Origin: an uncultured Bacteroidales bacterium
Lineage (GTDB): Bacteria; Bacteroidota; Bacteroidia; Bacteroidales; Muribaculaceae
Length of the DNA stretch: 60,313 nt
Assembly (NCBI GenBank): GCA_900539915.1
Contig: UQDU01000009.1
Coordinates: forward strand, 1 to 60,313
Direction of reading: 5' to 3'
Shown here: piece by piece, positions 9,861 to 18,620 of the stretch
Layout: each line of letters begins with the position of its first letter
Position numbering within the stretch: the first letter of the stretch is position 1
The notes under the pieces: generated by a model
What the model was told of the DNA's origin: nothing
Database searches by the model: none
Seen by the model: only the letters and a program-made list of their open reading frames with translations
Made by a program: the position numbers and the translations under genes

Positions 9861-11795
9861 ATGCCTACGTCCTCCTCATACCCTACGACCCAATCAAACG
9901 GCGGCCAGCTATGGCTGCCTACCACCGCCAAAGAGATACAACGGCTCGGATGGGAGCAGTGTGACATCATACTGTTTTCGGGCGATGCCTACGTCGACCA
10001 CCCTGCTTTCGGGGCAGCCGTAATAGGCCGCATGCTTGAGAGCCGCGGATATAAAGTGGCCATAGTCCCACAGCCCAACTGGCAGGACGATCTGCGTGAC
10101 TTCAAGAAATTAGGCCGTCCGCGCCTGTTTTTCGGTGTGTCACCGGGAGCCATGGACTCCATGGTCAACCACTACACAGCCGCCCGGCGTCTGCGACACG
10201 ACGATGCCTACACCCCCGGAGGGCGTCACGGCGCACGTCCCGATTATCCCTCTATCGTCTACACCAGGATTCTCAAGGAGCTGTATCCCGATGTGCCGGT
10301 GGTGCTCGGAGGCATAGAGCCGTCACTGCGCCGACTCTCGCACTACGATTATTGGCAAGACCGTCTGCGTCCGTCGATACTCTTAGACTCCCCGGCCGAC
10401 ATACTCGTCTACGGCATGGGTGAGAAGACCACATGCGCCATAGCAGAGCATCTTGACAAAGGCAAACAGCTGTCAGAACTGACAGACCTTGAGCAGACCA
10501 CCCTGCTGCTGCCCAAGGAAGCGATGCCCACACAATCCGATGCCGACAATATCATACTCCACTCCATGGAGGAGTGCCTCGCATCAAAGAAGTGTCAGGC
10601 CGAGAATTTCAAGCATATAGAGCAGCAGAGCAACCGCTACCACGGAGCCACGCTGTGGCAGGCATGCGGTGACAAAGTGGTGAAAGTCAACCCTATGTAT
10701 CCGCCGATGACCACCGAGGAAATAGATGCTTCGTTTGACCTCCCTTACACACGTCTGCCCCATCCCCGATACCGCGGCAAGGTCATCCCGGCCTACGAGA
10801 TGATACGCCATTCGGTCAATATGCACCGCGGATGCTTCGGAGGCTGCGCATTCTGCACCATTTCGGCCCATCAGGGCAAATTCATAGCGTCACGCAGCAA
10901 GGAATCGATACTTCGCGAGGTGAAGCAAGTGACCCGGATGGAGGATTTCAAAGGCTACATCAGCGATCTCGGCGGACCGTCGGCCAACATGTACGGCATG
11001 CACGGCAAGGACATAGAGATATGCAAAAAATGTCTGCGCCCTTCGTGTCTGCATCCCAAACCGTGTCCCAACCTCAACAATGACCACAGCCAACTGCTTG
11101 ACATATATCAGGCTGCCGATGCCATCCCGGGGGTCAAGAAAAGTTTCATAGGCAGCGGTGTCCGTTACGACCTGTCAATGCACCAGAACGGCGACCCTCG
11201 CATAGATGCCGTCAACCGCCGTTACAATGAAGAACTGATAGCGCGACATGTGTCAGGACGACTCAAAGTAGCTCCCGAGCATACCGAGGACGGAGTGCTT
11301 GACGTGATGCGCAAACCGTCGTTCAAACTTTTCCAGCAGTTCAAGGAAGTTTTTGACAGGACTAACCGCAAGTATGGCATGAAGCAGCAGCTCATCCCCT
11401 ACTTCATATCCTCGCATCCCGGCTGCCATGAGACTGACATGGCCAATCTTGCCATAAAGACCAAGGAACTGGACTTCCACCTCGAGCAGGTACAGGATTT
11501 CACTCCCACACCCATGACCGTTGCGACGGAAATATACTACACAGGATACCACCCCTACACGCTTGAAAAAGTGTACACCGCACGGACCAAGGAGGAAAAG
11601 GAGGCCCAGCGACAATTCTTCTTCTGGTATGACCGCGAACGTCAGCAGTCAATCGTGGCATCACTGAAACGGCTTCATCGCGACGACCTGATTTCGCGCC
11701 TCTTTCCCCATGGCATACAGTCCTCATACCGTCGCGACAACTACAGCAATCTCAAGCCCACGAACCACAAGACCCCGAAGCGCAACCGAAAGTAA
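9861..11795 (+). CDS. YgiQ family radical SAM protein
   Basis: Radical S-adenosylmethionine enzyme of the YgiQ family (644 residues); its cellular substrate is not established. The [4Fe-4S] motif CFGGCAFC (cysteines near 325, 329 and 332) is followed by the DLGGPSANMYGM motif and a small Cys-rich insert (CKKCLRPSCLHPKPC) that probably binds a metal. The C-terminal tail is basic. The stop codon overlaps the next ATG by one base (TAATG), so translation of trmN6 is probably coupled. Confidence 0.9.
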   Translation: MPTSSSYPTTQSNGGQLWLPTTAKEIQRLGWEQCDIILFSGDAYVDHPAFGAAVIGRMLESRGYKVAIVPQPNWQDDLRDFKKLGRPRLFFGVSPGAMDSMVNHYTAARRLRHDDAYTPGGRHGARPDYPSIVYTRILKELYPDVPVVLGGIEPSLRRLSHYDYWQDRLRPSILLDSPADILVYGMGEKTTCAIAEHLDKGKQLSELTDLEQTTLLLPKEAMPTQSDADNIILHSMEECLASKKCQAENFKHIEQQSNRYHGATLWQACGDKVVKVNPMYPPMTTEEIDASFDLPYTRLPHPRYRGKVIPAYEMIRHSVNMHRGCFGGCAFCTISAHQGKFIASRSKESILREVKQVTRMEDFKGYISDLGGPSANMYGMHGKDIEICKKCLRPSCLHPKPCPNLNNDHSQLLDIYQAADAIPGVKKSFIGSGVRYDLSMHQNGDPRIDAVNRRYNEELIARHVSGRLKVAPEHTEDGVLDVMRKPSFKLFQQFKEVFDRTNRKYGMKQQLIPYFISSHPGCHETDMANLAIKTKELDFHLEQVQDFTPTPMTVATEIYYTGYHPYTLEKVYTARTKEEKEAQRQFFFWYDRERQQSIVASLKRLHRDDLISRLFPHGIQSSYRRDNYSNLKPTNHKTPKRNRK

Positions 11796-12505
11796 TGGGC
11801 AGCATATTCAGATTCAAGCAGTTTGACATAGAGCACACCGCCTCAGCCATGAAAGTAGGGACTGACGGAGTGCTCTTGGGTGCATGGGCCGAAATCCCTC
11901 CACATGCAGCATCTATACTTGACGTGGGCACAGGCTCGGGACTTATCGCGCTGATGATGGCCCAGCGCAGCTCATCGGCACATATCACCGGCATAGAGAT
12001 AGACACCGCAGCGGCAGCTGAAGCCCGAGCCAATGTGCAGCAATCGCCATGGCATGAAAGGGTCTCGGTCATATGCGGCGATTTCATCTCGGAAACCGCA
12101 GATACAAAGTATGACCTCATAGTCAGCAATCCACCCTTCTTCACCGAAGACCTCCACTCTCCCGACAGCCGCCGTGCATTGGCACGCCACGGCGAGACCC
12201 TCAATCCGATAACTCTGCTCCGCAAAGCATCGGAGTCAGTGACCGCCGATGGCTCTATTGCCCTCATCACACCGGCATCGCTCGATGAAGAAGTGGGGTT
12301 TACGGCATCACTCTGCCGGCTTAACCTGCTGCATCAGACCCATGTCTGCACCAAGCATGACAAACAACCGTCACGTACACTCTGGCAGTTTACCCCGGCT
12401 GAGGTGTCGGCCAAATATGATACCCTTGACATCCGCAACACCGCCGGACAATATACCCCACAGTATCTCAACCTCGTCAATGATTTCTATCTATGGCTGA
12501 AATGA
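11795..12505 (+). CDS. trmN6: tRNA1(Val) (adenine(37)-N6)-methyltransferase
   Basis: SAM-dependent methyltransferase of the YfiC/TrmN6 type that makes N6-methyladenosine at position 37 of tRNA-Val. The 236 residues show a Rossmann fold with LDVGTGSGLIALMMAQR (SAM loop) and the catalytic N6-adenine motif NPPFF near residue 112. The length is normal for the family. It is tightly packed between the YgiQ gene (1-base overlap) and the CPBP gene (ATGA overlap). Confidence 0.88.
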   Translation: MGSIFRFKQFDIEHTASAMKVGTDGVLLGAWAEIPPHAASILDVGTGSGLIALMMAQRSSSAHITGIEIDTAAAAEARANVQQSPWHERVSVICGDFISETADTKYDLIVSNPPFFTEDLHSPDSRRALARHGETLNPITLLRKASESVTADGSIALITPASLDEEVGFTASLCRLNLLHQTHVCTKHDKQPSRTLWQFTPAEVSAKYDTLDIRNTAGQYTPQYLNLVNDFYLWLK

Positions 12506-13356
12506 AAATGAAATTTTCGCAGCGCGTCATCATGTTCATATCCGTATCCATGATCGGACTGTTTATCGCTGCGGTTTTAAGCACCATAATAATGATGCGT
12601 GGCCAGACAGCAACTACCCTGCGCATCGCTACACTGATCAATGACATCATCATGTTCGTGATGCCACCGGTGATATGCGCGGTGATTTACTCCTACCGTC
12701 CGGCGGAATATCTGCGTGTTGCGTCGGCACCCGGCCTCACACCTCTTATATTGGCCGTAGGGACGATGATATGCTCCATCCCGATGATGAACATGATTAT
12801 CGAGTGGAACGAAGGGCTATCGCTGCCATCTTCTTTTGCCGCGATGGAATCATGGATGCGTGAAGCCGAACAGCGAGCCGGAGATACCGTCAACACACTC
12901 ATGGGAGGCAGCTCGGCCGGCAGTCTGACATTGTCAATCCTTATAGTCGGAGTGCTGGCAGGGTTTAGCGAGGAGCTGTTTTTCCGTGGTGGCATCCAGC
13001 GTCTGCTCGTGTCAGGGCGCGTCAATCCGCATGTGGCGATATGGGTGACAGCCTTCCTGTTCAGTGCCATACATCTGCAGTTTTTCGGATTTTTCCCCCG
13101 ACTGCTTTTAGGTGCATTTTTCGGCTATCTGCTCTACTGGACAAAAAACCTTTGGGTCTCCATCGTCTGTCACATCTTCAACAACAGCATCGTAGCCACA
13201 GTTACATGGATGACAGCCAGAGGCTCGGCAACGTCGGGCGGTCTCAACGAGATAGGCACCGCCGTTTCCGCCCACCAGCTCCTGTGGGTGACAGTCAGCA
13301 TCATAATGACTTTCATGCTGCTGATGACCCTCAAACTTAAGATGCGCAGTCGATGA
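12502..13356 (+). CDS. CPBP family intramembrane glutamic endopeptidase
   Basis: Multi-pass membrane protease of the CAAX/Abi (CPBP) family. About seven hydrophobic helices carry the three signature motifs: EELFFRGG (paired glutamates near residue 157), the FSAIH histidine and HIFNN. I chose the ATG at 12502 because it forms an ATGA overlap with the trmN6 stop; a further ATG at 12493 would add three residues. The substrate is unknown; family roles include prenyl-protein processing and bacteriocin immunity. It is the last gene of the hisS-to-CPBP run. Confidence 0.85.
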   Translation: MKMKFSQRVIMFISVSMIGLFIAAVLSTIIMMRGQTATTLRIATLINDIIMFVMPPVICAVIYSYRPAEYLRVASAPGLTPLILAVGTMICSIPMMNMIIEWNEGLSLPSSFAAMESWMREAEQRAGDTVNTLMGGSSAGSLTLSILIVGVLAGFSEELFFRGGIQRLLVSGRVNPHVAIWVTAFLFSAIHLQFFGFFPRLLLGAFFGYLLYWTKNLWVSIVCHIFNNSIVATVTWMTARGSATSGGLNEIGTAVSAHQLLWVTVSIIMTFMLLMTLKLKMRSR

Positions 13357-13465
13357 CCCTTTCTCAGTGATTCGTCACAGCCATTTTGCTGATCTTTCCC
13401 GGGAGCAAAAGATACAAATTCTTGGATGTGAACTTAAGGTCTGTCATTTAGTTATCCTTTCCGCA

Positions 13466-13510
13466 TCAACAAACCGAATCGCATTCAATGCTGCCGTGAT
13501 GAAGTTTCAT
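13466..13510 (-). pseudogene. Possible DUF3990 N-terminal relic
   Basis: On the minus strand an ATG at 13510 gives MKLHHGSIECDSVC and then a stop. MKLxHGS is how many DUF3990 proteins start. The piece is only 14 codons, so it can be supported only through its position directly after the DUF3791-like relic. Confidence 0.25.
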
Positions 13511-13514
13511 GGTT

Positions 13515-13721
13515 TTATCTGTAGGCTAATAGACATTCATTGATTTCCTCCAAAATCCATTGAGGACCGTAAGTTTCCTACAAGATGGCGAGGCTAAGAC
13601 TTTCGGCGTAGTTGATAAGGGGTATGCCGTTGCGTTCGGCGATGAGCTGCGCCATATGGATTTGTTTCAAGAAAATCATCCTGGCCGGCACGATCTTATA
13701 GCGGTTGTCGGCGTTCTCTCG
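13515..13721 (-). pseudogene. Degenerate DUF3791-like small protein with internal amber codon
   Basis: A minus-strand frame without a proper start reads ...NRYKIVPARMIFLKQIHMAQ..., ...ERNGIPLINYAESLSLAIL, a TAG stop, then ETYGPQWILEEINECLLAYR and a TAA stop, all in one frame. The two halves together resemble the small DUF3791 proteins that accompany DUF3990 in Bacteroidales. The in-frame stop indicates a dead gene. The family assignment is from pattern memory and uncertain. It occupies the 390-base gap between the CPBP and flavodoxin genes, where I see no intact gene. Confidence 0.35.
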
Positions 13722-13743
13722 TTATGGAGTTTCCTTTATTTCG

Positions 13744-14232
13744 TCATTTCTTTAAGGATGAAATCCACTTTTCGAGCTCGTTGACGGATACACCGTTAAG
13801 GCGTCGGCCTTTAACGAAGTCGAGGGTAGGATATTCGGCCTTGAGCTGTCGGACGCTTCCGTCGATAGAGGTTTCGCCTGATGTGCAGAATGTTATGATT
13901 ATTTTGCCCGACAGGTCGTTAGATTCTATGAAAGTGTTGATGACACGAGGGGCTTGGTCCCACCAAATAGGATAGCCGAGATAGACAGTGTCAATACCGT
14001 CAAGATTTACCTTGGCGTTTTTTATTGCCGGACGACACACACGGTCGTTCATCTCTTTGGTTGTACGGGAATTATTATCCTGCCAGTCGAGATCGGCCGA
14101 AGTATAGGATTGTTCCGGCTCGATGCTGTAGAGTCCGGCTCCGGTCACTTCAGCGATATTTTTTGCAACGGCTTCTGTTGTTCCGGTATTTGTGAAATAT
14201 ATAACTGCCGCATTATTGCTTTCTTTATTCAT
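13744..14232 (-). CDS. Flavodoxin family protein (signal peptide lost by frameshift)
   Basis: FMN-binding flavodoxin-fold protein; the open frame encodes 162 residues. The phosphate loop YFTNTGTTEAVAKNI follows the first beta strand, and the YLGYPIWWDQAPR and FCTSGETSIDGS segments fit the flavin-contact loops. Upstream, in frame, the reading is ILSSCAQNKNISD, which is a lipobox (LSSC), but a stop cuts it off from the signal-peptide start MNRLICALLM, which lies in another frame. The original gene therefore encoded an exported lipoprotein coupled by an ATGA overlap to the upstream decarboxylase/cupin gene. As sequenced, only a cytoplasmic form from 14232 could be made. Confidence 0.8.
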   Translation of the reverse strand: MNKESNNAAVIYFTNTGTTEAVAKNIAEVTGAGLYSIEPEQSYTSADLDWQDNNSRTTKEMNDRVCRPAIKNAKVNLDGIDTVYLGYPIWWDQAPRVINTFIESNDLSGKIIITFCTSGETSIDGSVRQLKAEYPTLDFVKGRRLNGVSVNELEKWISSLKK

Positions 14233-14308
14233 ATCAGATATGTTTTTGTTTTGGGCGCATGAACTGAGGATTAAGCATCAGTAAAGCGCAGATAAGTCTG
14301 TTCATCAT
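14233..14308 (-). pseudogene. Frameshifted lipoprotein signal peptide of the flavodoxin
   Basis: The minus-strand ATGs at 14308 and 14305 overlap the stop of the upstream gene (TCATGATGA) and read M-MNRLICALLML. Removing one base near 14270-14274 would join this to ILSSCAQNKNISD and the flavodoxin body, giving a classical lipoprotein leader with Cys at the lipobox. The one-base excess breaks the gene or is a sequence error. Confidence 0.65.
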
Positions 14309-15126
14309 GATTCAAGTTGGTTGTATTCCGCACCGCTGACCGGTTCGAGCCATACGGTTTCGGTCTTTTCGCCGGGGACTTCAAAGGCGAGATGGGCAAA
14401 CCATGAATCCTGGGCCGCTCCATGCCAGTGCTTCACGTTGGCCGGAATGTGGACTACGGTACCCGGAAGTATCTCAACTGCAGGTTTGCCTTCTTCCTGA
14501 TACCATCCGCTACCTGCAACGCCTACAAGCATCTGGCCTCCGCCTTTTTCAGCCTTGTGGATGTGCCAATTGTTGCGGCAACCCGGCTCAAAAGTGACGT
14601 TGAAGAAGGGTATCTGCTCCGTGGATATGGGAGCGAGGTAACTCTTGCCGGTAAAATACTTGGCGTATGCGGTGTTAGGTTCGCCGATAGGAAATATCAT
14701 CGAGCGAGCAAAAGCGGCCTTGGCATCCTCGCCCTTGATATCGTCGTTCCACACCTCTTTGGCGAGGTTGAACGCGGCCCATGCCTTGGGCCAACCGGCA
14801 TAGAAAGCTATGTGTGTTATGATCTCGGCTATCTCGGTACGTGTAATGCCGTTTTGTTTCGCTGTCGATAGATGGTATTTCAGTGAATTGTCGGTGATGC
14901 CCTGAGAGATGAGCGATGTAATTGTCACGAGGCTGCGATCGCGCAGCGAAAGGAGGTCGTTGCGGCTCCAAACTTCGCCAAAGAGGATGTCATCGTTGAG
15001 GTGAGCGAACTCCGGAGCGAAGTAACCGAGCTGCTGGCGACCTGCCGTCTGAACTATTTTCTGTTGTGCCATAATCGGTGCAAATGTTATCATGCTAAAA
15101 ACGATAGCGGTTATTATGCGGCTCAT
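14305..15126 (-). CDS. Carboxymuconolactone decarboxylase-cupin fusion protein
   Basis: Exported two-domain protein of 273 residues. A signal peptide (MSRIITAIVFSMITFAPIMA) is followed by a carboxymuconolactone decarboxylase/AhpD-like helical domain (about 40-140). A C-terminal cupin barrel (about 165-265) carries metal ligands in WHIHKAEKGGGQML and HIPANVKHWH. The CMD part lacks an obvious CxxC pair, so a peroxidase role is unlikely. Such proteins often occur with a flavodoxin and an AraC regulator in redox-related loci; here the flavodoxin is frameshifted and the AraC gene is a fragment. A possible TAnnTTTG box lies at 15218-15225 (minus strand). Confidence 0.85.
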   Translation of the reverse strand: MSRIITAIVFSMITFAPIMAQQKIVQTAGRQQLGYFAPEFAHLNDDILFGEVWSRNDLLSLRDRSLVTITSLISQGITDNSLKYHLSTAKQNGITRTEIAEIITHIAFYAGWPKAWAAFNLAKEVWNDDIKGEDAKAAFARSMIFPIGEPNTAYAKYFTGKSYLAPISTEQIPFFNVTFEPGCRNNWHIHKAEKGGGQMLVGVAGSGWYQEEGKPAVEILPGTVVHIPANVKHWHGAAQDSWFAHLAFEVPGEKTETVWLEPVSGAEYNQLES

Positions 15127-15337
15127 CTGTGAGTTATATAAGTTGTCTTGACTAATTTTATTAATTCCAGTTTCATATTAAGCATCGGCACATGCGAAAT
15201 TAGAATCAACTTGATTGCAAAAATACACCAAAGTGGTGGATTTGACGTATATAAATTCCGTCTATACATACCAATTTCACTGAAACCGGGAATAAGTGGA
15301 ATCTTAAACGGTCTTAATGCTTTAATGGCGCCCTTAT

Positions 15338-15456
15338 GTAGTAGGGACATGCCATGGCATATCGCCTAAAACCATGCTAATGAGGGGTGTTGCGTCAGCA
15401 GACATGCCATGGCATGTCCCTACTACGATGGGTGCATTCCTTAAGTTAGTAACATT
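15338..15456 (+). repeat. Dispersed palindromic repeat, copy 1
   Basis: Inner inverted repeat 15338-15426: the left arm starts GTAGTAGGGACATGCCATGG and the right arm ends CATGTCCCTACTAC, flanking a 37-base core (CGCCTAAAACCATG...GCGTCAGCAG). An outer flank follows to 15456 (GGTGCATTCCTTAAGTTAG). The same family recurs at 22.1, 25.0, 42.1 and 60.3 kb. This copy lies immediately beside the truncated AraC gene. Confidence 0.9.
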
Positions 15457-15568
15457 ATTAACATTGGCCTACGACATCGGATTTGAATATCCCCAACACT
15501 TCAGCCGCATGTTCAAGAAATTAAGAATATGTCAGAGAACGAAACATCAGATAGAGGGTCGATTGTGA
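15449..15568 (+). pseudogene. AraC-family regulator, C-terminal fragment
   Basis: The plus-strand frame reads LAYDIGFEYPQHFSRMFKKL and then a diverged tail to a TGA at 15568. This is the second helix-turn-helix of an AraC-type DNA-binding domain (usual form: IAxxLGFxYPQHFSRxFKK). Everything upstream is missing and replaced by the palindromic repeat. It points away from the decarboxylase/cupin-flavodoxin pair, as a divergent regulator would, so it probably once controlled that pair. Confidence 0.75.
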
Positions 15569-15606
15569 TTTCCTCGTTTTCTCCGTTGCATATCAGCTGA
15601 CCTTGG

Positions 15607-16398
15607 TCATGGGTTGAGTATAAAGTCGCCTCGGAGGGGGTCGAAGGTGATATTGCGGTCGGGGAAGAGGCGTTGCATCGCTCCGGAAGCTGTAAGTTCT
15701 GCGGAAGTGCCGCTCAGCACCTCTGATTCGGCATCTTCGTGGCTTGATGGCACCACAAGCCACAGCTCATCCGCCACGGGTATTACAGACGACACATCGT
15801 GTATCGACATCATCACCGATTTGTTCCGGCTGTGGCTTATGTCGCGCAACAGCATCAGCAGCTCCAGACGGTTTGCCACATCAAGAAACGCCGTAGGCTC
15901 GTCAAGGATGATTACCGGGGTCTGCTGCGCTATAGCTTTGGCTATCATCACCTTCTGACGTTCGCCGTCGCTCAGTGTGGCCACATGGCGCGAGCCGAGA
16001 TGGCCCACGCCGACCATCTCCATCGCTTCGGATACTATCGCCTTGTCACGTGCAGAAAGACGTCCGAAAAACCCGGTATAAGGCTGGCGTCCCAGCCTGA
16101 CCAATTCTTCGACAGTGAACGCACCGGCACCCGAGGCATGTCCTGTCACGATGGTCAGCAGACGTGCCAGTTGTGACGGCTGGCACTTCGATATATCCAG
16201 TCCATCCACCGTCACCCTGCCATCCAGCGAAGGCTGCAATGCCGACATCGTGCGTAGCAGGGTGCTTTTCCCCCGTCCGTTAGCCCCCAACAAGGCCGTG
16301 ACCTTCCCCGGTGCAAGACCGAGGTCAAGATGCGACATAAGCACCCTTGTCCTGTCGGCCGATCTGTAACCTACAGTAAGATTTTCAAGATTCATCAT
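15607..16398 (-). CDS. ABC transporter ATP-binding protein (FecE/BtuD type)
   Basis: Cytoplasmic ATPase of a type II importer for iron-siderophore, haem or cobalamin. The 263 residues include Walker A GANGRGKST, signature LSDGERQ (Asp in place of the first Gly of the usual LSGGQ, common in this branch), Walker B VIILDEPTAFLDV and the switch histidine in SIHDVS. It overlaps the permease stop by four bases (ATGA), making it the third gene of the operon. The substrate cannot be fixed; no cobalamin-riboswitch-like leader is seen upstream. Confidence 0.9.
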   Translation of the reverse strand: MMNLENLTVGYRSADRTRVLMSHLDLGLAPGKVTALLGANGRGKSTLLRTMSALQPSLDGRVTVDGLDISKCQPSQLARLLTIVTGHASGAGAFTVEELVRLGRQPYTGFFGRLSARDKAIVSEAMEMVGVGHLGSRHVATLSDGERQKVMIAKAIAQQTPVIILDEPTAFLDVANRLELLMLLRDISHSRNKSVMMSIHDVSSVIPVADELWLVVPSSHEDAESEVLSGTSAELTASGAMQRLFPDRNITFDPLRGDFILNP

Positions 16399-17441
16399 CG
16401 CAAGTAGAAGATTTTATTGCGGTTGACAATGATATATATTATTATAGGTGCACCGATGACCGGAGTGATGGCATTGATGGGTATGATACTGCTCTGCGGC
16501 ATGACGCTTATGAGCTGGCACAACAGCATTACCGCGCTGCCACACAATGCGGTGCCGCCGACAATCCATATATGCGAAGATGTGCGCAGGAGCAGTCGGG
16601 CTATATGAGGCACGATAAGCCCGACAAAACCTATCGGACCGCAGAAAGCCGTCACTACAGCCGTCAATGCTCCCGACAGCAGCAGCAGACCATTGCGCGT
16701 GCGGCTGACATTGACTCCGAGATTCCTTGCATAGTTCTCGCCGAGCAGCATCGCGTCAAGCGGCTTGACGTACATAAACGAAACGATGATGCCAACGACA
16801 CACAGCGGAGCCATGACTCCCAGACGCTCCAATGTCATCCCTCCGAAGCTGCCCATTCCCCAGATAACGAAAGAGTGAACCCCCTCTTGCGTGGCAAAGA
16901 AATTAAGGAGCGATATGAGCGACGATGCAAGATAGCCGATGATGATACCCACTATCAGCAACATGGCTGTAGACTTGACTATCCTGGAAAAGCCAAGCAG
17001 CAACAGCAAGATAACCCCGGCTCCGAGAAAAGCCCCTATGATGGAGGCCGTAGCCACTCCCAACTGCCCCATCACCGCACCGCCTAAGGCCAGCATCACG
17101 ATGGCCACACCAAGACTTGCACCTGTAGACACGCCGAGGATAGACGGGCCGGCAAGCGGATTGTTAAATGTGGTCTGCATCTGCAAGCCGGCCAAGGAGA
17201 GAGCCATTCCGGCAAGCATGGCCGTGGTGGCAGAAGGCAACCGTGACATCAGTATGATGGTGCGCCATGTCGCCTCGGAGGCATCGTTGCTCTGGCCCGA
17301 CAGTATCGCCACGACCCTGCCACAGGGAATATCAACCGAGCCAAACAGCATGCACGCAAGCCACAGCACGACCGTAAGCACTCCCAGTGCAATCATCAGC
17401 ACCGCACGGTATCTGTCAGAAATAGTCCTTTCAACCTCCAT
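16395..17441 (-). CDS. FecCD family ABC transporter permease
   Basis: Inner-membrane permease of the BtuC/FecCD family (348 residues, about ten transmembrane helices). Conserved family stretches include the NPLAGPSILGVSTGASLG motif in the first third and the FCGPIGFVGLIVPHIARLL coupling region, where the ATPase docks. It lies nine bases after the binding-protein gene and overlaps the ATPase start. Confidence 0.93.
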   Translation of the reverse strand: MEVERTISDRYRAVLMIALGVLTVVLWLACMLFGSVDIPCGRVVAILSGQSNDASEATWRTIILMSRLPSATTAMLAGMALSLAGLQMQTTFNNPLAGPSILGVSTGASLGVAIVMLALGGAVMGQLGVATASIIGAFLGAGVILLLLLGFSRIVKSTAMLLIVGIIIGYLASSLISLLNFFATQEGVHSFVIWGMGSFGGMTLERLGVMAPLCVVGIIVSFMYVKPLDAMLLGENYARNLGVNVSRTRNGLLLLSGALTAVVTAFCGPIGFVGLIVPHIARLLLRTSSHIWIVGGTALCGSAVMLLCQLISVMPQSSIIPINAITPVIGAPIIIYIIVNRNKIFYLR

Positions 17442-17450
17442 GAGTATATC

Positions 17451-18581
17451 TCACTCCATCTTATGGAAATAATTCAACGTAAGGCCGTCAGCTGCTTCAG
17501 GATGGAATATAACCACATAATCGTTAAGCAACCGCTCCGGATGAAACGGAAACTCATCAAACAGCGGAGTCACCGACGTGTCACACGTATATACATTGCC
17601 TGTCTGGAACGCCTTGAACCGCTCATTGGGGCGGTAGTCGGCAGCAAGAGTCGCCCTGGTCATCGGATAACCGTAAGAGGTGGCAATCCAATAGTCCGCA
17701 TCAGAAGCGCGGTCATACACACGCGAGAAATCCATGTCAAGAGAGCCGGCCGATGTATCGTCAGCCCATGGATATGACGCACCGGCATCCTGAAGCATGC
17801 GCACCTTGTAGCTTCTGCCTCCGGGGACATTCCACACGCCGTTAATCAGGGTTTCAGTCAGCACTTTAGGACGCGACGCCACATCCACCACACGCCCCTT
17901 CATATCATTGTAAGCCGCAGAAACAGCCTGATAGATGCTGTCGGCCACATTATATCGTCCATAAAGGAGACCTATGAGCTTTATCCACTCGGCCCTGCCC
18001 AATGGAGTGGTCTCCATATAGTCAGCCATCTCTATGATGGGGATATTGAGCTGCCCGACAGCACCGTAACCTGCATTTTGAAAAGGCGAGGCCAGTATGG
18101 CATCAGGCGAAGCAGCCACGACCTTCTCAACCACAGGAGCCATAGTGCTCCCTACATCCGTGATGCGGCCCTCAGCCACCCCGTTTCTGACATAAGGATT
18201 ATTGATATACTCCGCATCTGCCACAGCTGTTATCGCTTTGGCTGCGCCTATCTCATCAATGACACCTGCATATACCGCAGAGTACACGAGGCTCTTAGCC
18301 AACGGTATCTCCACTTTGGTCGTTCCGGCTATGCGTGGCACCTCCTCGCCCCGGGGCACTAACTGATAGCTGTGGAGAATCCTGGTCGTATCCCACGGAT
18401 CAGTGATTCTGACCAGATAGTAACCGCCGTTATCGGTGATGCTCAACAATTTCGCCGTATCGGTCAGAGGCGTGCCGTAGCCATCGGCAACGGCAGCATC
18501 CTTGCGACTGCATGCCGCCAGCGACAGCAACAAAATACATATAGTGACAGACCTGTATAATATGTGGAATCCGTATTGCAT
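17451..18581 (-). CDS. ABC transporter substrate-binding lipoprotein (BtuF/FecB type)
   Basis: Periplasmic binding lipoprotein for a metal chelate (376 residues). The leader ends in a lipobox LAAC followed by SRKDAA. The body has the two-lobed type III binding-protein pattern with KSLVYSAVYAGVIDEIGA and a long connecting helix. It is the first gene of the binding protein-permease-ATPase operon, whose order and spacing support one transcript. A TAGATTTG -7 box on the minus strand at 18613-18620 lies just upstream. Iron, haem and cobalamin are all possible ligands. Confidence 0.85.
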   Translation of the reverse strand: MQYGFHILYRSVTICILLLSLAACSRKDAAVADGYGTPLTDTAKLLSITDNGGYYLVRITDPWDTTRILHSYQLVPRGEEVPRIAGTTKVEIPLAKSLVYSAVYAGVIDEIGAAKAITAVADAEYINNPYVRNGVAEGRITDVGSTMAPVVEKVVAASPDAILASPFQNAGYGAVGQLNIPIIEMADYMETTPLGRAEWIKLIGLLYGRYNVADSIYQAVSAAYNDMKGRVVDVASRPKVLTETLINGVWNVPGGRSYKVRMLQDAGASYPWADDTSAGSLDMDFSRVYDRASDADYWIATSYGYPMTRATLAADYRPNERFKAFQTGNVYTCDTSVTPLFDEFPFHPERLLNDYVVIFHPEAADGLTLNYFHKME

Positions 18582-18612
18582 ATCCTTAACTGTTTTTCCA
18601 ATTTACAGGGTG

Positions 18613-18620
18613 CAAATCTA
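18613..18620 (-). promoter_or_regulatory. -7 box for the metal-chelate ABC importer
   Basis: The reverse complement reads TAGATTTG, 31 bases ahead of the binding-protein ATG. No convincing -33 element is visible. No Fur-box palindrome could be assigned with confidence. Confidence 0.4.

Noticed and set aside
13560..13784. A plus-strand 74-residue frame
   Set aside because: It overlaps the flavodoxin 3' end and lies opposite the DUF3791-like relic, which explains the sequence better.
15123..15350. A minus-strand 75-residue frame upstream of the CMD-cupin gene
   Set aside because: It covers the presumed promoter and part of repeat copy 1, with no protein-like pattern.
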